A stretch of DNA of 64,000 bases from JBNKZU01 sp050301795 (GTDB lineage Bacteria; Pseudomonadota; Gammaproteobacteria; Thiohalomonadales; Thiohalomonadaceae): contig JBNKZU010000016.1 in assembly GCA_050301795.1 (NCBI GenBank), positions 1 to 64,000 on the forward strand. The letters are read 5' to 3'. The notes beneath the pieces were generated by a model that had not been told where the DNA came from, did not search any database, and saw nothing but the letters and a program-made list of their open reading frames with translations. The position numbers and the translations under genes are program-made. Below are positions 34,154 through 43,240 of the stretch, one piece after another (within the stretch, counting starts at the first letter, position 1; the number at the start of each line of letters is the position of its first letter).

Positions 34154-34927
34154 ATGAATCATGAACTAAAGGTTGTCGTCTTGGATAGGGAAGACAGTTA
34201 CGACTTTATCTCACCGCTTATCACAGAGACACTCAAAACCTCTCATATTACTCACTTCGAACGTATTGATGATGCTGTTGATCACCTACAGAATAATCAG
34301 CGAGTGGATATTGCCTTTTGTGGCTGGGATATTGGGGGAAAATACTTCATTAATGAGATGAAAAAGCGGCCTCATCTTAAAACCATTCCAATTGTTGTAA
34401 TGCCAGAGACTCAAACCGACTCAGTGATTGCTGATGTCGTTCGTAATCGGGTTGCGGATATCCTGCCCAAACCCTTTACGGTTCAAGATTTTAAAGAGCG
34501 GGTACGTATGATTATGATGCCTCTCGAACGTCGGATTAGCTTCAGAATAAGACCTGTTGAGCAGTTGATGGTCTCGATGAATTTTGAAGACAAACTACAG
34601 GGTTCGTATGAATTGATGTCGTTATCAACCGGTGGTTGTCAGATCCGGTTCCCGTACGAAGAACGCCATATGATTAGCGTTTATGATTATGTAATGATCA
34701 GTCTCCATAATGGTGGTAGTTGGATGGAGCTGGGGTCATTGCTGATCCGTATTGAGCAGGATCATGAACAGTATGGTAATAGCAAAAACCTCTTACTAAC
34801 GATACGTTTTGTCGAGGTCACCTCAGAAGATGCGCAAGAGCTTGAGAATATTATTGCGGATCTCTCAGTTGGCACTAAACAAGAGGATGAGTTGAAGATA
34901 TTCAGAATCCAAAATAGCGGCTCATAA
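34154..34927 (+). CDS. Degenerate receiver domain fused to PilZ-like domain
   Basis: The N-terminal about 125 residues have the receiver fold (VVVLDREDS, then VDIAFCGWDIGG, and LPKPFTVQDF with the Lys). The usual phospho-acceptor position reads Gly instead of Asp (FCGWD), so it is probably not phosphorylated in the normal way. The C-terminal about 130 residues carry RRISFR and LSTGGCQI, a PilZ-like c-di-GMP-binding pattern with Ser instead of Asp/Asn in the second motif. It may be a c-di-GMP-responsive adaptor. AACGGAG precedes the start. The last 26 bp overlap the convergent mutH gene. Confidence 0.75.
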   Translation: MNHELKVVVLDREDSYDFISPLITETLKTSHITHFERIDDAVDHLQNNQRVDIAFCGWDIGGKYFINEMKKRPHLKTIPIVVMPETQTDSVIADVVRNRVADILPKPFTVQDFKERVRMIMMPLERRISFRIRPVEQLMVSMNFEDKLQGSYELMSLSTGGCQIRFPYEERHMISVYDYVMISLHNGGSWMELGSLLIRIEQDHEQYGNSKNLLLTIRFVEVTSEDAQELENIIADLSVGTKQEDELKIFRIQNSGS

Positions 34928-35579
34928 GGATTTGAGACGTAAATTGGGTTCGAAGATAAAATCCTCGCGGGCCAGTTAACGCTCTATTTCCATCGGCTGA
35001 GGTTGTATCACTAATCACCTTGGCATTTGCAGCTTTTGGCCTGATTTGTAATACGCTGCCCATGTGGGCAGTGATGAGATCAACCTTTCCAAGCCAGATA
35101 AGCTCCATCAACTCCTCCCAATCTGACTTCAAACTTTGATTCTCTTCCGAGGTCGGTGACCAGAGTATCGGCATTCCCACCGTTTGTGATTCAGGACGGT
35201 TTTTGGATTCCACCAAAATCGGTATCCACAACACACGCTGAAGTTTTCTGTAGATCCAGGACTGTTCCCATGGCTCGGATACAAACTGATTTAATGGAAC
35301 TGTGCAGACATAGGTTGATTCTTTGGGGCGTCCGCTACGATTAACCGGAATGGTCTTTAATTCGATTCCAAGTTGATGAAAGTCAGGCATCGGTGATGAG
35401 TTGGCGCTAGCACCTAATACCGCTTCAAGTAGTTGCCCACTCCACCCTTTATCCCGCTTGAGATTTGTGGGGACGGCAATATCATACTGCTCGGCAATTT
35501 CTCCTAAACTAAGGCCGGCAATCTGATTTGCCCTTGCCATAAGCTCAGTTTCGGTTTGCGGAGGAGAAGTTAATGCCAT
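34902..35579 (-). CDS. mutH: DNA mismatch repair endonuclease MutH
   Basis: It nicks the unmethylated strand at hemimethylated GATC sites when activated by MutS/MutL. The catalytic triad DxnExK is D66, E73, K75 (PDFHQLGIELKTI), equivalent to D70-E77-K79 of E. coli. At 225 residues it is full length. MutH occurs in Dam-methylating gammaproteobacteria, which supports the host group. The 3' end overlaps a plus-strand gene by 26 bp. Confidence 0.95.
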   Translation of the reverse strand: MALTSPPQTETELMARANQIAGLSLGEIAEQYDIAVPTNLKRDKGWSGQLLEAVLGASANSSPMPDFHQLGIELKTIPVNRSGRPKESTYVCTVPLNQFVSEPWEQSWIYRKLQRVLWIPILVESKNRPESQTVGMPILWSPTSEENQSLKSDWEELMELIWLGKVDLITAHMGSVLQIRPKAANAKVISDTTSADGNRALTGPRGFYLRTQFTSQILMSRYFGF

Positions 35580-35711
35580 GAATAATAACTCTTATTAGGA
35601 ATACGCAATCATCAATAAAGTGTGTAGTATCTCATTTACAAAGTGGCTTGCAACCGGTCTAATTATCCGGCTCGACAAGTCTGATTACGAACAGAAAATG
35701 GAGATGGAATT

Positions 35712-36332
35712 ATGCTAAAACGCGCTATGATCTTCGGATTACTTGTTATGTTGTTACCACTAGGAGCTTCTGCCTACCCATATAACTACCCGGTTCAACA
35801 AACAGTAAACTCTCTCTCTGAGCCAGCAAAGGTGTTAAGAGAAGGAATCGAGCTGTTAACCGGATATCTCGATGCAGAGGTAAAACCGACTCCAGAAGAG
35901 GTACGGAAATATCTGGAGATAGAGATTTTGCCATATTTCGATTTTGAACGAATGACAGCTATGGCCATAGGCTCATCGAGCCGCTTTATCAGCGACGCTC
36001 AAAAGAGACAACTGGTCGCGGTCGTCAAAGAACGATTCCTTGCAACATTAGTCTCCAAGTTGGATGGCTATCAACAAGGACGAATTCAATACATGCGACC
36101 AAAGGGAAACCTCTCCAGTGGTCGAGTGAGCTTAGGTGTCAGAATCTATGGTGAGCAGCGTTATCCAGTTCAGATCGAATTTAAACTGGTAAATGGTAGT
36201 GGTGGATGGAAGGTCGTTGATGTGGTCGCCAATCGAACCAGTGCTGTCGTCTATTATCGAAATGAATTTAATTACCTGATCCGCCGCTATGGGGTTGAAA
36301 ATCTAGTCGAAAGAGCAGCGAATGCCCAATAA
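35712..36332 (+). CDS. MlaC-like periplasmic lipid-binding protein
   Basis: A signal peptide (about 1-21) is followed by the MlaC/Ttg2-type domain, with EEVRKYLEIEILPYFDFERMT, KRQLVAVVKERF and GGWKVVDVVANRTS. These proteins ferry phospholipids between outer and inner membranes. At 206 residues the length is normal. No other mla gene is adjacent, so this is an orphan copy. ATG 35712 has GGAGATGGA before it. Confidence 0.85.
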   Translation: MLKRAMIFGLLVMLLPLGASAYPYNYPVQQTVNSLSEPAKVLREGIELLTGYLDAEVKPTPEEVRKYLEIEILPYFDFERMTAMAIGSSSRFISDAQKRQLVAVVKERFLATLVSKLDGYQQGRIQYMRPKGNLSSGRVSLGVRIYGEQRYPVQIEFKLVNGSGGWKVVDVVANRTSAVVYYRNEFNYLIRRYGVENLVERAANAQ

Positions 36333-36354
36333 CAGGCATCAATTACTCAATCAT

Positions 36355-36471
36355 TTATGAGTCGCAATCACAACGACTACACCCCTGTTTTAGGCATAGC
36401 AATAATAGTCCGACAAATATGGCGAACCAGACAACGACTCCAGTGATTGTTAATAGATCAAAGTGAAACAT
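36355..36471 (-). CDS. Possible 38-residue single-pass membrane protein with Cys tail
   Basis: The frame reads MFHFDLLTITGVVVW, a hydrophobic helix, then a Lys and a tail CSRCDCDS. It sits in the gap between the MlaC-like gene and tex, on the opposite strand. No Shine-Dalgarno is seen, and its conservation is not known. The clean helix-plus-Cys-tail is the only support. Confidence 0.35.
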   Translation of the reverse strand: MFHFDLLTITGVVVWFAIFVGLLLLCLKQGCSRCDCDS

Positions 36472-36565
36472 GGCTTTACTTGTGCTGACTATATTTAATA
36501 GTTGGTAATATACTGAAATTTCAGCCTGAGTATATGACACAGGCATCATTTTTTTAAAACTATCG

Positions 36566-38878
36566 ATGAATATTGCAGAAAAAATTGCGGACGAGCTAAA
36601 TGTCTCGTCACGCCAGGTCAGTGTGGCGATCACACTGTTGGATGATGGAGCAACCGTTCCTTTTATCGCACGATATCGCAAAGAGGCGACTGGTGGCCTA
36701 GATGACACTCAACTACGCCAACTATCCGAGCGATTGGTCTATCTTCGTGAATTGGTTGAACGACGTGATGTAATCCTTCGAACGATTGATGAACAAGGCA
36801 AGCTGACTCAGGAGTTAAAAGCCTTAATCGAGCAGGCAGAGAATAAAACCAGGCTTGAGGATCTCTACCGCCCGTATATGCCAAAACGCCGCACAAAGGC
36901 ACAAATTGCAAAAGAGGCGGGGCTTGAGCCATTGGCAAGCCGATTATTTGAAAACCCTGAACTCAATCCCGAACATGAAGCACAACACTTTATCAATCAA
37001 GAGCATGGGATAGAGGATGTAAGTGCAGCTCTGGAGGGTGCAAAACAGATTCTCATGGAGCGTTTTGCTGATGATGCGGAACTCATTGGGGGTTTGCGCC
37101 AGTATCTTTGGGTTAATGGTGAGATCGTCTCGTCGCTTATTGAGGGTAAAGAGCACGAAGGTGAGAAATTTAAGGACTATTTTGAGTTTAGTGAGGCATT
37201 AAAGAAGATCCCTTCTCATCGTACACTTGCCCTGTTCCGTGGCCGTAACGAAGGGATACTGAGTTTACAGGTGCTACTTCCAGAGGATAAGGATCTACGC
37301 TTTAGCGAACGTAGTGCGATGGAGCGAATGATTGCACACCATTATCGTATCGCTGACCAGGGTCGTGCAGCAGACAAATGGCTTTTAGAGGTCGTTCGCT
37401 GGGCTTGGCGGATCAAGATCCAGACACATCTTGATACAGAGTTGAAGAACACCATTCGGGAGCGGGCTGAAGAAGAGGCGATCGCAGTTTTTGCCAAGAA
37501 CCTTGGCGACCTACTGTTGGCGGCACCTGCCGGACAACTGGTTACAATGGGGCTCGATCCTGGCCTGCGAACCGGGGTTAAGGTTGCGGTGGTTGATGTG
37601 ACAGGAAAACTGCTCGATACCGCTACAATCTACCCACATGTACCTAAGAATCGATGGGATGAGTCACTCCATCAATTAGAGCAACTTATCAATCGCCATC
37701 AGGTATCTCTAATCAGTATCGGCAATGGCACAGCCTCCCGGGAGACTGATCGCTTAGCGCAGGATCTCATCAAACGGATTAAAGGACGGAGCATTCAAAA
37801 GGTTGTGGTGAGTGAGGCAGGTGCATCCGTCTACTCGGCTTCTGAGTTTGCAGCACATGAGTTTCCAGATCTCGACGTGTCACTACGAGGCGCAGTATCG
37901 ATTGCGCGACGTTTACAGGATCCGTTGGCCGAACTGGTAAAGATTGAACCAAAAGCGATAGGGGTAGGGCAGTATCAGCACGATGTTTCACAGTTAAAAC
38001 TTGCGCGTTCACTTGATGCGGTTATTGAAGATTGTGTTAACAGCATCGGGGTTGATGTCAATACAGCATCAGTACCACTACTTGCCAGAGTTGCAGGACT
38101 GAATCAAACCTTAGCATCGAATATCGTCTACTTCCGGGATATGCATGGAGCCTTTCGCAATCGCAAAGAGCTTCTGAAGGTGAGTCGGGTCGGAGAAAAG
38201 GCATTTGAGCAGAGCGCGGGCTTCCTGCGTATTCAGGGTGGTGAAAACCCATTGGATTTCTCTGCTGTTCATCCTGAGGCCTATCCTGTTGTTGAGAAGA
38301 TTGCACTTCATTGTGGTCGAAAGATTGAGGAGATGATCGGAGATATCAAGTTTCTTCGAACCCTCAATGCCCGAAACTATGTGGATGAGCATTTTGGAGA
38401 GCCGACGATATGCGATATCTTGCAAGAGTTGGAGAAGCCGGGTCGTGATCCTCGTCCTGAATTCAAGACCGCACTGTTTAGTGATGGTATTGAGTCAATC
38501 GGTGATCTGAAGATAGGGATGATACTTGAAGGGGTTGTGAGTAATGTTGCAAACTTCGGGGCGTTTATCGATATCGGCGTACATCAGGATGGGCTTGTCC
38601 ATATATCGGCACTTTCAAATGAGTTTGTTAAAGATCCACGAAGTGTCGTTAAAGCGGGTGATGTTGTTAAGGTCAAGGTGATGGATATTGATCAACGAAG
38701 AAATCGAATCAGTCTTAGTATGCGACTTGATGATAAGATTGAAGATAAAATAGCAACGCAACCTAGTCATAATAGAGCACAGAAAAAACAGATACACACA
38801 AACAGTAGAGAAAGCCAGTCTCAAGGTGCGATGGCAGAAGCATTCGCCAAGCTCGCATCTGGGAATTATTCTAATTAG
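36566..38878 (+). CDS. tex: Tex-family RNA-binding transcription accessory protein
   Basis: It shows the full Tex order: an N-terminal helical region (VPFIARYRKEATGGLDD), a YqgF-like domain (about 325-450, TMGLDPGLRTGVKVAVVD), helix-hairpin-helix segments (about 490-560, NTASVPLLARVAGLN) and a C-terminal S1 RNA-binding domain (about 650-722, GVVSNVANFGAFIDIGVHQD). At 770 residues it is complete. It acts on transcription in the cytoplasm. The start ATG lies 230 bp downstream of the MlaC-like gene. Confidence 0.95.
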   Translation: MNIAEKIADELNVSSRQVSVAITLLDDGATVPFIARYRKEATGGLDDTQLRQLSERLVYLRELVERRDVILRTIDEQGKLTQELKALIEQAENKTRLEDLYRPYMPKRRTKAQIAKEAGLEPLASRLFENPELNPEHEAQHFINQEHGIEDVSAALEGAKQILMERFADDAELIGGLRQYLWVNGEIVSSLIEGKEHEGEKFKDYFEFSEALKKIPSHRTLALFRGRNEGILSLQVLLPEDKDLRFSERSAMERMIAHHYRIADQGRAADKWLLEVVRWAWRIKIQTHLDTELKNTIRERAEEEAIAVFAKNLGDLLLAAPAGQLVTMGLDPGLRTGVKVAVVDVTGKLLDTATIYPHVPKNRWDESLHQLEQLINRHQVSLISIGNGTASRETDRLAQDLIKRIKGRSIQKVVVSEAGASVYSASEFAAHEFPDLDVSLRGAVSIARRLQDPLAELVKIEPKAIGVGQYQHDVSQLKLARSLDAVIEDCVNSIGVDVNTASVPLLARVAGLNQTLASNIVYFRDMHGAFRNRKELLKVSRVGEKAFEQSAGFLRIQGGENPLDFSAVHPEAYPVVEKIALHCGRKIEEMIGDIKFLRTLNARNYVDEHFGEPTICDILQELEKPGRDPRPEFKTALFSDGIESIGDLKIGMILEGVVSNVANFGAFIDIGVHQDGLVHISALSNEFVKDPRSVVKAGDVVKVKVMDIDQRRNRISLSMRLDDKIEDKIATQPSHNRAQKKQIHTNSRESQSQGAMAEAFAKLASGNYSN

Positions 38879-39073
38879 GGAAACCCTGTATAAGTCCGTA
38901 TGGGCTGATCATGGGTGTGGTGTCACAAAAAGGTATTTGTGACTCACATCAAGACCCACAGCATAAGGTCGTAGGTTTTGATAATAGTCCCTTGGTTAAT
39001 GGGATCTCTGATTTGGTTAGAGATTCCTTAAAGGTCTGGTAAAACCAGACGCTGCAAGAATGAGGTTATAGTC

Positions 39074-39748
39074 ATGGAGAACAAGAGCGAGTGGCTTGAA
39101 CACTTTCCTCTACTGAGTACGATTGATGATCCGATATGGAATGATGTCCGTAAAAACGTACATCTGATAAAGGTTCCAAAAGATGTAACGGTATTTCGCG
39201 GTGGCGATCTTTGTGAAAACTATTTATTGGTGATTAACGGAACCGTTCGCGTTCAGAAGGTATCTGAAAGCGGAAAAGAGATTGTGTTATACCGTGTTGG
39301 AGACGGTGATTCTTGCGTACTCACCACATCATGCCTACTTGCTCATGAGCGTTATCAGGCAGAAGCGATCACCGAGTCAGAGGTTGAAGCGGTGATGATT
39401 CCAGCGACCGCCTTTAATAAGGCGCTAAACCATTCAGAACGATTCAGAGACTTTGTTTTTTACAGTTATGGACAACGTATTTCAGATCTTCTTGCGCTTG
39501 TCGATGCGGTGGCATTTCAACGTATGGATAGTCGCTTGGCTCAGGTATTGCTTGAGAAAAACACCACTAATGAGCCGATCAAAATCACTCATCAGGAGCT
39601 GGCCAGAGAACTCGGTACGGCCAGAGAGGTGATTAGCCGGTTATTAAAATCCTTTGAGCACAGTGAAATGGTAATTCTAGGTAGAGGATTTGTTCAACTG
39701 GTTGATATTCAGGCACTTAAAGAGATGTCGCAAACAAAAGAAAGGTGA
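39074..39748 (+). CDS. Crp/Fnr-family transcriptional regulator
   Basis: It has an N-terminal cyclic-nucleotide-type sensor domain (about 20-130) and a C-terminal winged helix (about 145-215) with THQELARELGTAREVISRLLK as recognition region. No four-Cys Fnr iron-sulfur set is visible, so the signal is not oxygen by that route. The CVLTTSCLLAHERYQAEA pattern recalls regulators of sulfur or nitrogen oxide metabolism. It is followed after 88 bp by a DUF2892-type membrane protein, which may be its target. A hairpin (GTCTGGT/ACCAGAC, 39034-39050) precedes it and may be an operator. Confidence 0.85.
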   Translation: MENKSEWLEHFPLLSTIDDPIWNDVRKNVHLIKVPKDVTVFRGGDLCENYLLVINGTVRVQKVSESGKEIVLYRVGDGDSCVLTTSCLLAHERYQAEAITESEVEAVMIPATAFNKALNHSERFRDFVFYSYGQRISDLLALVDAVAFQRMDSRLAQVLLEKNTTNEPIKITHQELARELGTAREVISRLLKSFEHSEMVILGRGFVQLVDIQALKEMSQTKER

Positions 39749-39836
39749 TTTAGTCACTGTCTCCGCTAGACTATTCAAATAGTGTTACAAAATGTTCATT
39801 GAATGACTGAACTTAGTAGAGAAAGAGGAGAAAATC

Positions 39837-40043
39837 ATGAAAAATGTTGGTGGTATTGATCGCATTCTGCGAATCATTGTTGGTATTGCATTGGTTGCAT
39901 TAGCAGCCACACAAACATTAGGTGTTTGGGCTTGGATTGGCGTTGTACCATTGGTTACGGGTCTTATCGGTTGGTGTCCCGCTTATATGCCATTTGGTAT
40001 TAAAACCTGTGCAGTTGACGATAAGCCACAAGCTGATTCGTAA
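39837..40043 (+). CDS. DUF2892-type small membrane protein
   Basis: This 68-residue protein has two hydrophobic helices and the family pattern MKNVGGIDRILRIIVG, then GWCPAYMPFGIKTC. Such proteins are often linked to rhodanese or other sulfur proteins (YgaP type). AGAGGAG precedes ATG 39837. The Cys pair (WCPAY and KTC) may matter for sulfur handling, by inference. A strong terminator follows. Confidence 0.85.
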   Translation: MKNVGGIDRILRIIVGIALVALAATQTLGVWAWIGVVPLVTGLIGWCPAYMPFGIKTCAVDDKPQADS

Positions 40044-40064
40044 TCCATTGCCTCAGGAACTTTA

Positions 40065-40090
40065 AAGGGTGCTACGGCACCCTTTTTTGA
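40065..40090 (+). terminator. Intrinsic terminator
   Basis: AAGGGTGC pairs with GCACCCTT across a TACG tetraloop and is followed by T residues. It closes the Crp/Fnr and DUF2892 gene pair. Confidence 0.85.
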
Positions 40091-40232
40091 TCAAACATGT
40101 AATAGTTCACACTTTTAGTAAACTATTAATGAAATGTGATCCAAGTCGTATCAGTTAATAGAGCTTACGCACCTTTTTCTCCGCGACATCTATCTAATCT
40201 TCAGTTAACAGTTTAACGCGGGTATAGCGGTT

Positions 40233-41573
40233 ATGAAGATTCCAACATTTATTAAATATGCACTACTGAATCAAGGCGGCAAATATCGTGCTGTTGACCT
40301 AAAAAAGGCGACCCAAGATCAGAAGTACCGAAATATACTGGTCAAAACAGAGCTTTACCAACATGAAGAGAAGGTCTATTTGGCTGTGCTTAGGGCAGAT
40401 GATTCGCTCGATCTGAATAAACTGGAAACAGCGGTCTCAACATCGCTGATGAAGATTAACGACAGTACATTTAAGTCATTATATGTTGAGTGCGATCAAA
40501 CCATGACACCACCATTAAAGGTTACAGAGAATGTTATGGTAGTACTCGACAAAAGGGTTGAGCGACTCCAAAAGGTAATCCTCCCAATCGGTCTTAAAAA
40601 CGTACTGCTTTTAGCGGGCATAGATGATTTCAAGGAGTTAACAAGAGCAGAGCAGGTTGCATCGATTGTTAAAGAGAAAAAAGAAGCCAACAACAAAATT
40701 CCGCTCTTCTCGATTCGTGAAAATATTACGGCACAGCTAAAGGATGTAGTAAATCTGCCGAAGCTCTCCAATCTATCCCGACAAATCCTTGCAATCAAAA
40801 ACAATCCTTATGCAACGATTGGTGAATTGATCTCGGTGGTGAAACAGGATCCGATACTGGATCATCAAATGGTCAAATACGCATCGATTCACTATCTTGG
40901 TAAGAGTTGTGATGTCTATACCTTGGAGGATGCAATAAACGATGTTCTAGGGTATGACCTTGCCGTTGAATTGGCGTTTGGTCTCTCGATTATTCGTATG
41001 TTTAAAGGCACATCAAAAGGCGTCATTGGGAAGGAGGCATTCTTAAAGGATGCGATCTATACCGCTCAATTGACACATATTCTCTGTAATGAGATTCACT
41101 ATAGTCGCAGACCATCTGCAGAGCATGGGTTTCTTGCCGGCCTTCTCCACAATATCGGGGTGATGATCCTTTCAGATCTGTTTCCAAGTTACTACATGAG
41201 GCTTAACAGAGAGTTAGAGATGAATCAAAACAGCTCATTTCTGGTTGTTGAGAACCGGGTCACCGGAACCAGTCATACCGAAATATCGAAGGCAGTGCTT
41301 AAACACTGGGGAATGAATGATGAAATTATTGAGGCGTCATTTGCACATCATGCACCCAGCTATCGAAGTGACTATTCCACCTACGCGAATATTGTGTTTA
41401 TTGCGAATGCTTTACTGAAAAGAATCAACATTGGTGATGCGCTTTCGACCGTGATTCCTCAATCACTATTGGATGAATATGATATGAACGAGGAGCGGTT
41501 GAATGAAATATTAACCTCATTCATTAGCCGGGATCAGTTTATGAATGAGGTGATTGTTGAGGTTGCAGCTTAA
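40233..41573 (+). CDS. HDOD-domain signalling protein
   Basis: The HDOD domain covers about 180-400 (KLSNLSRQILAIKNNP, GFLAGLLHNIGVMIL and HHAPSYRSDYS), an inactive relative of the HD phosphohydrolase fold used in c-di-GMP-linked and motility signalling. The N-terminal about 150 residues resemble the YbaK-like aminoacyl-tRNA deacylase domain that is often fused to HDOD, but this resemblance is weak. No partner kinase is adjacent. Its role is probably a regulator of other signalling proteins. Confidence 0.8.
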   Translation: MKIPTFIKYALLNQGGKYRAVDLKKATQDQKYRNILVKTELYQHEEKVYLAVLRADDSLDLNKLETAVSTSLMKINDSTFKSLYVECDQTMTPPLKVTENVMVVLDKRVERLQKVILPIGLKNVLLLAGIDDFKELTRAEQVASIVKEKKEANNKIPLFSIRENITAQLKDVVNLPKLSNLSRQILAIKNNPYATIGELISVVKQDPILDHQMVKYASIHYLGKSCDVYTLEDAINDVLGYDLAVELAFGLSIIRMFKGTSKGVIGKEAFLKDAIYTAQLTHILCNEIHYSRRPSAEHGFLAGLLHNIGVMILSDLFPSYYMRLNRELEMNQNSSFLVVENRVTGTSHTEISKAVLKHWGMNDEIIEASFAHHAPSYRSDYSTYANIVFIANALLKRINIGDALSTVIPQSLLDEYDMNEERLNEILTSFISRDQFMNEVIVEVAA

Positions 41574-41593
41574 GTCTATGCAAACTCTGTGGG

Positions 41594-42373
41594 TTATTCA
41601 CAGACGCTAACAGCGTTGATTGAGCAGCGTCTTCTGTCATTCCACATCGTGCTGTTGAGCGTAGCGTCAGTAAAATCACATCGAAAAACCTCGGAATCCA
41701 TCAGATTAGCTTTAGTAAGGTTTGCCTTCTTAAATGAACAGTCAACCATTTGACTGTTTTTAAAGAGGGCTTTAGTCAGATTAGTATCGATAAATGAGGT
41801 TCCCTCGATCGAACTTTCATTGAAAACCACTTTTGTCAGATTGCTCTTATTAAACTGAGTGCCATTAAGATTTGAACCAGTCAGATCCGACTCCTCCAGA
41901 TTACTATCAATGATTACTGCGCCCTGAAAGTTTGCGCCAACTGCGCTAATCGATTGCATTGATGCGAGATTAAACTTTGTATCAGTTAGAGTAGCCCGAT
42001 CAAATCGTGCTCTTGTCAGCAGGCTTTGGCTTAAATCGCTTGAATGAAGGTTGGCATTGATAAGTTTGGCTTCACGCAAACGAATACCGATCATATTACT
42101 GTTGGATAGGTTTGCATTGTAGAGATCGGCTTCATTAAGGTTTGCACCACTTAGATTGCTACCAGAGAGATTGATATTCACCATAATCGCGCCACGGAGA
42201 TCCATATCATGCAGATCACTGTTCTGCTTATCGCAGCCGCTCCAGTAGACGCGAGGTGCGGGTGGATCATCACAAGATGCATGAGCAGAACCAAAGCCAG
42301 TGATAAGTAGCAGCATCGTGATAGTCACGATAAGATCAGGTTTAAATGATGACACAGTGCTTGTCGGCTTCAT
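41594..42373 (-). CDS. Secreted pentapeptide-repeat protein
   Basis: A signal peptide (about 1-32) precedes about 190 residues of A(N/D)L-type pentapeptide repeats, such as LSGSNLSGANLNEADLYNAN. These fold into a right-handed quadrilateral helix. Such proteins may mimic DNA or act as scaffolds; a periplasmic position argues against the gyrase-protecting Qnr type. There is a Cys near each end (CDDPPAP and CEC-like tail). The gene is divergent from the DUF2797 gene and convergent with the HDOD gene. Confidence 0.85.
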   Translation of the reverse strand: MKPTSTVSSFKPDLIVTITMLLLITGFGSAHASCDDPPAPRVYWSGCDKQNSDLHDMDLRGAIMVNINLSGSNLSGANLNEADLYNANLSNSNMIGIRLREAKLINANLHSSDLSQSLLTRARFDRATLTDTKFNLASMQSISAVGANFQGAVIIDSNLEESDLTGSNLNGTQFNKSNLTKVVFNESSIEGTSFIDTNLTKALFKNSQMVDCSFKKANLTKANLMDSEVFRCDFTDATLNSTMWNDRRRCSINAVSVCE

Positions 42374-42409
42374 TCAGCGTTTTCCAGATAAATAAGGTTT
42401 GATTAGTAT

Positions 42410-43240
42410 ATGCATAGTGTAGGCGGTTTACGAAAAATGCTCACCTCCCATGTTGATGGACAGGTCTACTACAGATTAGTAGTTGGGGGTGATGAGATTG
42501 AACTCAACCCCTTGATTGGACAAACAATTTCGATTCACTACCGAGATCAGATTAACTGTGTGGCCTGTGGACGTAAAACGGCTAAAAGCTATAGTCAGGG
42601 ACACTGCTACCCCTGTTCTCAATCATTGGCACGTTGTGACCTATGTATTATGAAGCCGGAAACCTGTCATTACCATCTTGGAACCTGTCGAGAGCCACAG
42701 TGGGGAGAGACACACTGTTTTAGAAGCCACACTGTCTACTTAGCCAATACCTCTGGTATTAAGGTTGGGATCACCAGAAATAGTCAAATCCCGACACGCT
42801 GGATGGATCAGGGCGCAACTCAGGCAATGCCGATATTTAGTGTAAATAATCGCCTTCAATCAGGATTGGTTGAGATGCGGTTAAAGCAGCACGTTGCAGA
42901 TAGAACCGACTGGCGCAAGATGCTTAAGGGCGATGGTGATCAGGTTGACCTTCGCCAACAGATGAGCGAATTGTTAGCTGTTGCCGGTGATTCGGTTGCA
43001 GAACTTGTATCAAAATATGGTGATGATGAGATCACAAGATTAGATACCACCGAGCCACTATCATTTCACTATCCTGTATCGATCTATCCCGAAAAGATAA
43101 AAGCCCTTAATCTTGACAAAACGCCATCGGTTACAGGTGTCTTACAAGGTATTAAGGGACAGTACCTGATTCTTGATTGCGGCGTGCTTAATATCCGCAA
43201 ATATAGCGGATATCAGATTGAGTTCCGGGTAAAATCCTAA
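42410..43240 (+). CDS. DUF2797-family protein
   Basis: The Cys-rich region (residues about 45-95: VACGRKTAKSYSQGHCYPC, CDLCIMKPETCHYH) looks like a zinc-binding set. The later GIKVGITRNSQIPTRWMDQGA is reminiscent of a GIY-YIG-like fold, as I recall for this family. At 276 residues it is complete. The function is unknown. Its stop overlaps the convergent DUF1015 gene by 4 bp. Confidence 0.8.
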   Translation: MHSVGGLRKMLTSHVDGQVYYRLVVGGDEIELNPLIGQTISIHYRDQINCVACGRKTAKSYSQGHCYPCSQSLARCDLCIMKPETCHYHLGTCREPQWGETHCFRSHTVYLANTSGIKVGITRNSQIPTRWMDQGATQAMPIFSVNNRLQSGLVEMRLKQHVADRTDWRKMLKGDGDQVDLRQQMSELLAVAGDSVAELVSKYGDDEITRLDTTEPLSFHYPVSIYPEKIKALNLDKTPSVTGVLQGIKGQYLILDCGVLNIRKYSGYQIEFRVKS

